Origin: Haliscomenobacter sp040401995 | Lineage (GTDB): Bacteria; Bacteroidota; Bacteroidia; Chitinophagales; Saprospiraceae | Reading direction: 5' to 3' | DNA length: 64,000 nucleotides | Assembly: GCA_040401995.1 (NCBI GenBank) | Contig: JBBANM010000017.1 | Coordinates: 1 to 64,000 of the forward strand | In this document: piece after piece, positions 54,303-61,526 of the stretch | How positions within the stretch are numbered: position 1 is the first letter of the stretch | How the letters are laid out: each line of letters starts with the position of its first letter | Notes under the pieces: generated by a model | What the model saw: only the letters and a program-made list of their open reading frames with translations | Database searches by the model: none | Told to the model about the DNA's origin: nothing | Program-made: the position numbers and the translations under genes

Positions 54303-54665
54303 GGGCATTTGGGTCTGATATTTTAGTAGTGTCAAGTATTTTGAGAAAAAATTCACAATAGGTTAATGATTTTTTTAAGATAGAAGGTTACATTTTTTTT
54401 GATGATTTTTCACAAAAAAAAGTATAAAATCTTGTATTATAATGAGTTTATATGGAAAAATAGCCTCAGATAAAATTCACAATCCCTTATTTTTGTTTTT
54501 GCAATGGCTTTTAGAATGAAGCATCTTTGTATTGTGCTTAGGAAGTTAGGTTCACGTATTTGAAAGAATTAGCTAAAGTTGGTAGATCTTAAGTTCGGTT
54601 CGTGGGGTGAGCGTATTTAGATGAGAAAACAAAAGAAGGGGAAAGTGCTCGGAACTTAAGAATCA
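54303..54665. other. AT-rich intergenic stretch with no recognised gene
   Basis: About 360 bases between R4 and a minus-strand terminator. It is rich in A and T (notably 54350-54500) with no reading frame or repeat that I can support. It could be decayed sequence or host an unrecognised RNA. Confidence 0.45.
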
Positions 54666-54704
54666 AAAAATACGCCTGGCAGAAGTTATTTGCCAGGCGT
54701 ATCT
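54666..54704 (-). terminator. Minus-strand intrinsic terminator
   Basis: ATACGCCTGGCA (54672-54683) pairs with TGCCAGGCGTAT (54693-54704). On the minus strand the stem is followed by a T-run (the A-run at 54667-54672). It may end the LytTR/LytS transcript about 200 bases after the stop codon, running antisense through modules D and E. Confidence 0.7.
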
Positions 54705-54731
54705 ACCAGTTTCACAACAAGAGTTATGTTC

Positions 54732-54795
54732 ATGGGATTATAATTTGTCAGTTGTGAGTCGTCCTGGTTCCCTCCGAGGACGACTCCTGCTTTTT
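54732..54795 (+). ncRNA. Conserved box plus intrinsic terminator (module D)
   Basis: The box ATG GGA TTA TAA then TTTGTCAGTTG matches module A at 19 of 23 bases. A 10-bp terminator stem GAGTCGTCCT (54756-54765) with AGGACGACTC (54777-54786) and a T-run follow. The 20 bases ending in TATAATT, starting ATGTTCATGG, are also present in module E about 100 bases away. No plus-strand gene lies upstream within 800 bases. Confidence 0.5.
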
Positions 54796-54833
54796 AACCC
54801 CAGTGAATCAAGATATTTTTTTTGGATATGTTC

Positions 54834-54888
54834 ATGGGATTATAATTATTGTGCCAGCCGCATCCGTTAGTTTGCGGCTTTTTTTTTG
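54834..54888 (+). ncRNA. Conserved box plus intrinsic terminator (module E)
   Basis: The box ATG GGA TTA TAA then TTATTG, preceded by the same TATGTTC as module D. The terminator is AGCCGCA (54856-54862) with TGCGGCT (54873-54879) and nine Ts. It ends just before the stop codon of the convergent LytTR gene at 54903. Confidence 0.5.
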
Positions 54889-54902
54889 CTCCACGCACTA
54901 CA

Positions 54903-55649
54903 TCATAAGCGATTTTTATCAATCATATCATTGAGTTCATCCCGGTAATTTTTGCCAATTGGCAGGTGCTTGGGAACATTTTTTTCCATTACTTCCACCA
55001 TGTTGCCTACAATAGCATTGATTTTGGCCACATTGATGATGTAAGAACGATGGATGCGTTTGAAGCGGGAAGAAGGGAGCTTGTCTTCCAAACTTTTCAT
55101 GGTTTGTAACGTAATAACGCGTTGTGCCTCCATGCGGATGATGACATAGTCCTTTAACCCTTCGATATAGATGATGTCGTTGTAATTGACCTTCACCAGC
55201 TTTTTGTCAGCTTTGACAAAAATGTAATCTACCTCCGTTTCGCCTTCGGTAGAGGTTTTAGCAATTACTGGAGCCACTTTATCTTTTTTCAACAACTCCA
55301 CCTGTTCAATGGCTTTATTTACTGCTTTGATGAACCTTTCGAGCGAGATGGGTTTGAGGAGATAGTCCAGAGCATTGAGCTCAAAACCTTCCAACGCATA
55401 ATTGGGATAAGCAGTGGTGAAAATCACCAACGGAGGTTTGTTGAGGGTTTTTAAAAAGTCAATCCCTGTCAGCTGCGGCATCTGAATATCGAGAAACATC
55501 AGATCTACATCTTCATGTTTCAGTACTTCGTTGGCTTCCAATGCGTTGCTACATTTGCGCACCAAATTCAGCTCGGGAAACTTACTGATGTAGGTTTCTA
55601 GAACATCCTGGGCAAGTGGTTCATCATCAACAATAATCACATTTACCAT
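54903..55649 (-). CDS. LytTR family response regulator
   Basis: The 248-residue protein has a receiver domain with Asp8/Asp9 (IIVDDEPLAQ), phospho-acceptor Asp54 (LMFLDIQMPQLTG) and Lys in YLLKPIS, then a LytTR domain from about 148 (YIFVKADKKLVKVNYNDI, FKRIHRSYIINVAKINAI, LPIGKNYRDELNDMID). It is the partner of the LytS-type kinase 17 bases upstream, a two-gene arrangement very common in Bacteroidota. Targets unknown. Confidence 0.94.
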   Translation of the reverse strand: MVNVIIVDDEPLAQDVLETYISKFPELNLVRKCSNALEANEVLKHEDVDLMFLDIQMPQLTGIDFLKTLNKPPLVIFTTAYPNYALEGFELNALDYLLKPISLERFIKAVNKAIEQVELLKKDKVAPVIAKTSTEGETEVDYIFVKADKKLVKVNYNDIIYIEGLKDYVIIRMEAQRVITLQTMKSLEDKLPSSRFKRIHRSYIINVAKINAIVGNMVEVMEKNVPKHLPIGKNYRDELNDMIDKNRL

Positions 55650-55666
55650 GAAGGCTGGTTTTAAAA

Positions 55667-56752
55667 TTAGTCATCTAATTCGATTTTTAAGTCTACCGCG
55701 TAGGTGTTAGGCGTATCGGCAATCTTCAAATCGTACTTATCAGGATACATCAAATTCAATCTTCGGTGTACATTGACCAAACCAATACCGCCACTGCGGC
55801 GACTAGGATCGGGCAAAGGCACTTTCTCTGGTTTGCTGTTTTCAATATGGAAATGTACGCAATCTCCTTTGATTTCCAGCTGAATATTTACATACCCCCC
55901 CTGGGTGATTTGATTGTTCAGGCCGTGTTTGAAGCTATTTTCCAAAAATGGGATGAACAACAAGGGGGCAATGGTTTGCTCGCCAATTTCCCCAATTACG
56001 GTAAAATTGATGCCCGCAGTTTTTCCTTGCCGTAGGCGTTCCAGATCTAAGTAATTGTTGAGATAAGCTACCTCTTTACTCAATTGTACCCTCCGTTCGT
56101 TGCAATCGTAAAGCATATAGCGCATCATCTCAGAAAGCTTGATTACAATCTCAGGCGCCTGATCAGATTTTTTTAACGTGAGGGCATAGAGGTTGTTCAA
56201 CGTATTGAACAAGAAATGGGGATTGATCTGCGATTTCAAAAAACGCAGTTCAGATTGCATGGTTTGTGTTTCCAATTCTTGTTTATCCCTCAAATAACTT
56301 ACCCAGTCGGTTACAATTTTATAAATGGTAGCTGTAGCGGCAATCAAAAACGCGACCATAAAATAGTAAAAATCCCCATCAAGCAACCCTTTTTGTAGCT
56401 CGGGCATACCCGAAAACTTCAAATAAAAAACCATCATCTTGATGGGGGTAATAAAGATGGCAAACAGGATCAATAAAGCGGAATAGGTCATAAACCGCTT
56501 TTTAGTAAGGTAATTGGGGATCAGGTACAACAAATTGAAATAAACGATGATGCTAAAAAAAAGCACATTGATTACTTCATTGCTAATGGTAAACCAAAAA
56601 CTGTAGCGGGAGTTGATGCTTTCAATGATGGTCATAATCAAAAGCACCACCATCCAAAACAAGACATGATAAGCCCCAACGGTAGTAAAAACTACATCGT
56701 ACCACCGTTGTCCTGGTTTGATTGTTTTTCTGATTACGGATTCCACTGCCAT
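55667..56752 (-). CDS. LytS-type sensor histidine kinase
   Basis: The 361-residue membrane kinase has four membrane helices in the first 155 residues, then a His_kinase domain with the phospho-acceptor in KSQINPHFLFNTLNNLYAL and a HATPase_c domain with PLLFIPFLENSFKHGL (N box) and GGIGLVNVHRRLNLMY (G box). There is no periplasmic sensor domain, so it probably senses a membrane-related signal. It is transcribed with the LytTR regulator. Elements R5 and T1 lie upstream of its start. Confidence 0.93.
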   Translation of the reverse strand: MAVESVIRKTIKPGQRWYDVVFTTVGAYHVLFWMVVLLIMTIIESINSRYSFWFTISNEVINVLFFSIIVYFNLLYLIPNYLTKKRFMTYSALLILFAIFITPIKMMVFYLKFSGMPELQKGLLDGDFYYFMVAFLIAATATIYKIVTDWVSYLRDKQELETQTMQSELRFLKSQINPHFLFNTLNNLYALTLKKSDQAPEIVIKLSEMMRYMLYDCNERRVQLSKEVAYLNNYLDLERLRQGKTAGINFTVIGEIGEQTIAPLLFIPFLENSFKHGLNNQITQGGYVNIQLEIKGDCVHFHIENSKPEKVPLPDPSRRSGGIGLVNVHRRLNLMYPDKYDLKIADTPNTYAVDLKIELDD

Positions 56753-56803
56753 ATTACTCCCTTAAAGTAGCGACAAATTAATAATTTAAGCCCAGCTCTC
56801 TAA

Positions 56804-56963
56804 GAGTGTGTTTGGATTTTTTAATCGCGCTGCAAATGTCCAAAATTTACCCCAACTTCATTGCGAAAATACTCATGTAGCGCTACTACACTCCGTTTTT
56901 CGCGCCTCGTTGGTGCAAATTTTGACTCATTTTCGCTTGCGATCTAAAAATCCAAGCACACTC
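56804..56963 (+). repeat. MITE-like palindromic element, family R (copy R5)
   Basis: A 160-bp copy with TAA on both sides (56801-56803 and 56964-56966). It lies in the 478-base divergent gap between the LytS-type kinase and fabD, 55 bases from a different element, T1. Terminal repeats are GAGTGTGTTTGGATTTTT and AAAAATCCAAGCACACTC. Confidence 0.92.
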
Positions 56964-57018
56964 TAAAAACGATCTTCAAAAAATTTGTCCATTAAATGTT
57001 CTCAGCTAAGCAAATGTT

Positions 57019-57180
57019 ATACTTCCCTCGGGATAACCAGGTGATTTTTGTCTCTATCTTTTTTCGTCCTGCCGCGTTGTAAATGCTCGCCGTAGCTTTG
57101 GCTACGCCTGCGCTTTGCGCCTTGCAGGTCAAAAAAATTAAATTCGCCAAAATTTCACCTTTCCACCCCGAGGGAAGTAT
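57019..57180. repeat. Palindromic element, family T (copy T1)
   Basis: A 162-bp imperfect palindrome with ends ATACTTCCCTCGGG and CCCGAGGGAAGTAT. The centre is CGTAGC-TTTG-GCTACG. Sequence differs from families R and S except for the TAGC...GCTA centre and a CTATCTTTTTTCG-like block shared with S. I see no matching flanking repeat. It lies directly upstream of the fabD promoter-like box. Confidence 0.75.
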
Positions 57181-57201
57181 ATCAAAATTCAGTTGAGTTC
57201 G

Positions 57202-57209
57202 TACTTTTG
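57202..57209 (+). promoter_or_regulatory. Candidate -7 promoter box (TACTTTTG)
   Basis: TACTTTTG matches the TAnnTTTG consensus and lies 21 bases before the fabD ATG at 57231, close after element T1. Confidence 0.45.
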
Positions 57210-57230
57210 CGTAATCTAATACCATTTACA

Positions 57231-58109
57231 ATGATTGCATATGTTTTTCCTGGTCAAGCTTCCCAATTTATAGGAATGGGCAAAGACCTATATGAGAATT
57301 CAGATGAAGCTCGTCAATTGTTCGATCAAGCCAATGAAATCCTTGGTTTCCGAATTACTGATGTCATGTTTGAAGGAACAGAAGAGGATTTGAAGCAAAC
57401 CAAAATCACTCAACCTGCGGTTTTTATACATTCCATTGTGAAAGCGCGTTTGGCTGGAGCCAGCTTTGTTCCTGGCGCCGTTGCCGGACACTCACTCGGT
57501 GAATTTTCGGCTTTGGTTGCTGCCGATGCCTTGTCTTTTCAAGATGGTTTGCAATTGGTTTATGCGCGTGCCTTGGCAATGCAAAAGGCTTGTGAGCTCC
57601 AGCAGAGCACCATGGCGGCAATTTTAGGTTTGGAAGACGAGGTGGTTGAAAGAATTTGCGTCCAAACTGGTGAAATTGTTGTAGCAGCCAACTACAATTG
57701 CCCCGGACAAATCGTTATATCAGGAACGGTTATTGGCGTTGAAAAAGCAGTTGCTTTGGCGCAAGAGGCTGGTGCAGCTCGCGCCATCGTATTGCAGGTA
57801 GGCGGAGCATTTCATTCGCCATTGATGCAACCGGCAAAAGAGGAATTGGCAGCGGCAATTGCCAAAACGGCGATTGTTTCACCAAAATGCCCAATTTACC
57901 AGAATGTAGATGCATTACCGCAAACCGATCCAGAAATTATCAAAGTCAATTTGATCAATCAATTGACCGCTCCGGTGCGTTGGACACAAACGATGTTGAA
58001 CATGATTGAAGGTGGGATAACCGAATTTATCGAAGTAGGAGGAACTGGAAAAGTATTACAGGGGTTTGTAAAAAAAATAGACCGACGTTTTCCTACGAGC
58101 AATTTGTAA
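57231..58109 (+). CDS. fabD: ACP S-malonyltransferase
   Basis: The 292-residue enzyme loads malonyl groups from malonyl-CoA onto acyl carrier protein in fatty-acid synthesis. The start MIAYVFPGQASQFIGMGKDL, nucleophile Ser88 in GHSLGEFSAL, the active-site Arg/His region (AAGAARAIVLQVGGAFHSPLM) and EVGGTGKVLQGFVKKID are typical. The ATG at 57231 is preferred over a TTG at 57207. It is followed at 6 bases by the YqgE gene. No other fab genes are adjacent. Confidence 0.95.
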   Translation: MIAYVFPGQASQFIGMGKDLYENSDEARQLFDQANEILGFRITDVMFEGTEEDLKQTKITQPAVFIHSIVKARLAGASFVPGAVAGHSLGEFSALVAADALSFQDGLQLVYARALAMQKACELQQSTMAAILGLEDEVVERICVQTGEIVVAANYNCPGQIVISGTVIGVEKAVALAQEAGAARAIVLQVGGAFHSPLMQPAKEELAAAIAKTAIVSPKCPIYQNVDALPQTDPEIIKVNLINQLTAPVRWTQTMLNMIEGGITEFIEVGGTGKVLQGFVKKIDRRFPTSNL

Positions 58110-58115
58110 TTAGTT

Positions 58116-58667
58116 ATGGAGGCAATTAAGAGTGGTACGGTTTTATTGGCTGAGCCGTTTATGTTGGATCCAAATTTTAAACGCACAGCCGTCATTCTTT
58201 GCGAACACAGCGAAGAAGGTAGTGTAGGTTTTATCATGAACCGTCCCATGAACACCCGAATTGATGCCTTGATTGAGGATTTTCCTGAGTTTGCAGCTGA
58301 TGTATATTTCGGCGGACCAGTATAAACGGATACGCTTCATTTTATCCATAATTTGGGTGCTTTGTTGGACGACAGCACCAAGATTGCCGAAGGGGTATAT
58401 TGGGGGGGAGATTTTGAAAAGCTTAAATTTTTGATCAATGCTCATTTGATCGAACCCCAAAATATTCGCTTTTTTTTGGGATACACCGGTTGGGGAGAAG
58501 GACAGCTAAACGACGAAATGGAATATGGCTCATGGGTCATTGCCGATATGGATGCCAATTATCTGTTTAAATCCGAACCCGAAAACCTTTGGCAACAAGT
58601 GATGCACAACAAGGGCAATGCCTTCAGTATTATTGCTGAAATGCCAGAAAAGCAAAGCTGGAACTAA
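58116..58667 (+). pseudogene. yqgE: YqgE/AlgH family protein, interrupted by one in-frame stop codon
   Basis: The reading frame encodes a complete YqgE/AlgH protein of 183 codons except that codon 70 is TAA (58323-58325). Before it: SGTVLLAEPFMLDPNFKRTA, VGFIMNRPMNT, VYFGGPV; directly after it in the same frame: TDTLHFIHNLG, VYWGGDFEKL, RFFLGYTGWGEGQLNDE. Relatives have a Gln in FGGPVQTDTLH, so a single C-to-T change (CAA to TAA) explains it. The rest shows no decay, so the event is recent, or is a base-call error, or the stop is read through. The biochemical role of the family is not settled. Confidence 0.88.
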
Positions 58668-58684
58668 CCGGCTTTGCTTTTCTG
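58645..58684 (+). terminator. Hairpin spanning the end of the YqgE gene
   Basis: CAGAAAAGCAAAGC (58645-58658, inside the coding end) pairs perfectly with GCTTTGCTTTTCTG (58671-58684) around the stop codon. There is no good T-run after it, so it may be a weak terminator or an mRNA 3'-end stabiliser. Confidence 0.4.
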
Positions 58685-58716
58685 TAATATTGATAGATTG
58701 AAATTGTTTTTTTCTA

Positions 58717-60033
58717 CTATGGTTTGCTCTTTTCCTCGTCTAAAGATTTAAAGTAGGCTTCAAGGCTTTCTTTTACTTTGTTAAATCCTACCATTTCAGA
58801 TGCGGGAAGCGGCTCTGGCGGAGGGTAGTTGAAACGCAAATGGTTCACTTGTTTTCCGTTCATCCAAAAACGAAAACACACGTGCGGTCCGGTAGCCAAT
58901 CCTGTTGAACCCACAAAACCAATGGTTTGGCCTTGGGCAACTCGGGTTCCTCTGCGAATGCCGCCAGCAAAACGCGACATGTGAAGGTATTGCGTTTGAA
59001 TGTTGTGGTTGTGGCGGATTTTTACATAGTTCCCATTTCCGCCTTTGTAGCCAGCTTCTTCAACTACACCATCACCTACCGACATAATGGGCGCACCGTA
59101 GGGAGCGGCATAGTCGGTTCCAAAATGCGGACGAACAGTATTCAAAATAGGGTGTAGACGAGCCAAATTGTAGCGGGAAGAGATGTGCGAAAATTTCACT
59201 GGTGATTTCAGTAATCCTTTCTTCATCGGGCGACCATCTTGGTCAAAGTACCCTTTGTATTGGTTGCTTTCGTAGTAATAAGCGTAGTATTCCTTTTTCT
59301 CGGTTTTGTAATAGGCCGCATGTACGGTGCCCGGATCTACACTTTTTCCTTCGATAAAATTCTGATCGTACACCAGTTTGAATTCATCGCCACGATTTAC
59401 GTGGTGAAAGTCGATGGAATATTTCAACGCTTCTTCCATGTTTTTAATGACTTCAGGGTCAGCGCCATTTTTTTCCATGGACTCCCAAAGTGAGGATTCC
59501 ACTTTTACTTTTACCGCATTAACTTTGGTAACAACTGGCCGTTTGATGCGCTCAATCCACAAGGAATCCTTCAAATGGAAAATATAGTACCCGTATAGAT
59601 CGGGTTCATAAATCAAGTAATCGGCACATTGGGCGGAATCTTTGGCCAAAATGACATAAGGCTCGTCGGCCTTGAAATTACGCACGTCAAAAACACTTTT
59701 TCCATTGGCCACCAAGCGTTCAATATCTGCGTAGCTCATGTGGCGTTTCAAAAGCAATTTTGATAAATTGTCATTTTGCTGGATGCTGCCTTCAAAAACA
59801 TGGAAGGTATCCAAGGCAAATCCATATTTTATCGTGGGTACTACAACTGGAAAGGCACCAAATTTCGCTTGTTGGCCAGCGCCCAATAAAGATGCCTTAA
59901 GATTGCGGGAACTTTCGGGGAAAACCAAAAGAATCAAGCCTAACATAAAGGCGAAACAACCAATTCCTATCCAAGTCCAATTGGCATTTTTGAGTCTGAG
60001 GGTAGACTCTAATAGTTTTTTTGTGTTCAACAC
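58717..60033 (-). CDS. M23 family metallopeptidase, membrane-anchored
   Basis: The 438-residue protein has an N-terminal membrane helix (IGCFAFMLGLILLVF), a middle region with a LysM/OapA-like domain and a C-terminal LytM-like peptidase domain. Zinc-site motifs are RPHFGTDYAAPYG (His and Asp) and GPHVCFRF, where the usual HxH has a Cys as its second residue; the His in TQYLHMSRF is present. It should cut peptidoglycan cross-links or activate other hydrolases at the cell wall. The HVC variant may still bind zinc through Cys. Confidence 0.88.
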   Translation of the reverse strand: MLNTKKLLESTLRLKNANWTWIGIGCFAFMLGLILLVFPESSRNLKASLLGAGQQAKFGAFPVVVPTIKYGFALDTFHVFEGSIQQNDNLSKLLLKRHMSYADIERLVANGKSVFDVRNFKADEPYVILAKDSAQCADYLIYEPDLYGYYIFHLKDSLWIERIKRPVVTKVNAVKVKVESSLWESMEKNGADPEVIKNMEEALKYSIDFHHVNRGDEFKLVYDQNFIEGKSVDPGTVHAAYYKTEKKEYYAYYYESNQYKGYFDQDGRPMKKGLLKSPVKFSHISSRYNLARLHPILNTVRPHFGTDYAAPYGAPIMSVGDGVVEEAGYKGGNGNYVKIRHNHNIQTQYLHMSRFAGGIRRGTRVAQGQTIGFVGSTGLATGPHVCFRFWMNGKQVNHLRFNYPPPEPLPASEMVGFNKVKESLEAYFKSLDEEKSKP

Positions 60034-60259
60034 TGTCCGAGCTTTGAGTTTAACAATCCAATAGTTCAGGGGAGTACAATTGGATCCGTTTTTTTCGGAA
60101 TAAGCAATTGTGAATTATACAAATGCGCGGGGTGTATTTTTTTTGCAAAAGCGATTATGCTAAAAAGCATTCAAAAAGAACAAATTGTAAAATATAAAAA
60201 GCTTTTGACAAGTAGGGATAAAAAAAGCAGAAAAGCGCTTTTTTCTTGAAAATTACGCA

Positions 60260-60358
60260 ATGTTTGACAAAGATAGCAATCAACTTGATACCTACCTCAT
60301 CAATGGTGTTAAAATCTGTCGTACCTTAGCGGCCAAATTGCTGAAAGAAAATGTCTGA
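60260..60358 (+). CDS. Small ORF upstream of purM, 32 codons
   Basis: ATG at 60260 opens a 32-residue frame (begins MFDKDSNQLDTYLINGVK, ends KLLKENV) that ends at 60358, overlapping the purM-like start by 8 bases (ATGTCTGA). This arrangement would allow coupled translation. It is too short for the family to be told and could be chance. The remaining 226 bases upstream (60034-60259) are AT-rich with no further feature seen. Confidence 0.35.
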   Translation: MFDKDSNQLDTYLINGVKICRTLAAKLLKENV

Positions 60359-61526
60359 ACAATACCGATACGATCAGCGCGGTGTTTCTGCGAGTAAAGA
60401 TGAGGTACACGCCGCCATTAAAAACCTAGACAAAGGGATTTATCCCAATGCTTTTTGTAAGATTATTCCTGACGTTGCTGGAATGGATCCTGATTTTTGC
60501 AATCTCATGCATGCGGATACCGCCGGTACTAAAACTAGCCTAGCTTATTTGTATTGGCGCGAAACGGGTGATTTAAGCGTTTGGGAAGGCATAGCCCAAG
60601 ATGCCATCGTGATGAACCTTGATGATATGGGCTGCGTAGGCTGTATTGATCAGATCCTCCTAAATTCTACCATCGGTCGCAATAAAAATGTCATACCCGG
60701 CGAGGTCATCAGTACGCTGATCAATGCTACCGTAAAACTTACCGATCAGTTGCGAGATATGGGCATCCATGTTCATCTTACCGGCGGCGAAACTGCTGAT
60801 GTAGGCGATATTGTACGCACCATTGATGTAGGGTATACTGCTTTCGCGCGCATGCGCCGCAGCGAGGTCATTGAAAACAACATTCAAGCGGGAGATGTCA
60901 TCGTAGGTTTGGCTTCGTATGGTCAGGCGATCTATGAAACTGCTTATAACGGGGGAATGGGTAGCAACGGCCTTACTTCTGCCCGCCATGATGTGCTTAC
61001 CCATGAATACGCCGCAAAATACCCGGAAAGTTTTGATCCGCGCACGCCGCAAAACTTGGTTTATTCAGGTAAAAAACGTTTGACGGACACCATCGAAATC
61101 AACGGGGAGCAAATCACAATTGGGAAATTGTTGTTGTCGCCAACGCGTACCTTTTTACCATTTATCAAACCGCTTTTGGAGCAATTCCGGCCTGCTATTC
61201 ACGGATTAATCCATTGCACTGGCGGCGGACAAACCAAAGTAGGCAAATTTGTACAGGGCAAAAAAATCATCAAGGACAATATGCTTCCTGTACCGCCATT
61301 GTTTCAATTGATCCAAGCGGAATCCGGCGCAACCTGGAAGGAGATGTACCAAGTGTTCAATATGGGGCAACGGCTTGAGGTTTATGTTCCGGCTGAGCAG
61401 GCTAATGCCATTGTTTCATTGGCTCAGTCATTTAACATCGATGCAGCCATTATTGGTAGGGTAGAAGAGGCTTCAGGAAATCTAATTCACATCAGCAGCC
61501 CTTATGGAATCTTTGAATACGCCTAA
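60351..61526 (+). CDS. purM: Phosphoribosylformylglycinamidine cyclo-ligase (AIR synthase)
   Basis: The 391-residue protein makes aminoimidazole ribotide in purine synthesis. It has the AIRS two-domain layout: LMHADTAGTKTSLAYLYW and AQDAIVMNLDDMGCVGC with the metal and ATP contacts, HLTGGETADVGDIVRTIDVG, GLASYGQAIYETAYNGGMGSNG, then the C-terminal domain with GLIHCTGGGQTKVGKF. It is longer than E. coli PurM (345) as usual in Bacteroidota. Its last 23 bases overlap the nth start. Confidence 0.92.
   Translation: MSEQYRYDQRGVSASKDEVHAAIKNLDKGIYPNAFCKIIPDVAGMDPDFCNLMHADTAGTKTSLAYLYWRETGDLSVWEGIAQDAIVMNLDDMGCVGCIDQILLNSTIGRNKNVIPGEVISTLINATVKLTDQLRDMGIHVHLTGGETADVGDIVRTIDVGYTAFARMRRSEVIENNIQAGDVIVGLASYGQAIYETAYNGGMGSNGLTSARHDVLTHEYAAKYPESFDPRTPQNLVYSGKKRLTDTIEINGEQITIGKLLLSPTRTFLPFIKPLLEQFRPAIHGLIHCTGGGQTKVGKFVQGKKIIKDNMLPVPPLFQLIQAESGATWKEMYQVFNMGQRLEVYVPAEQANAIVSLAQSFNIDAAIIGRVEEASGNLIHISSPYGIFEYA

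Noticed and set aside
57019..57180. Target-site duplication for element T1
   Set aside because: Flanking triplets do not match under any of the end positions I tried, so I do not claim one for this copy.
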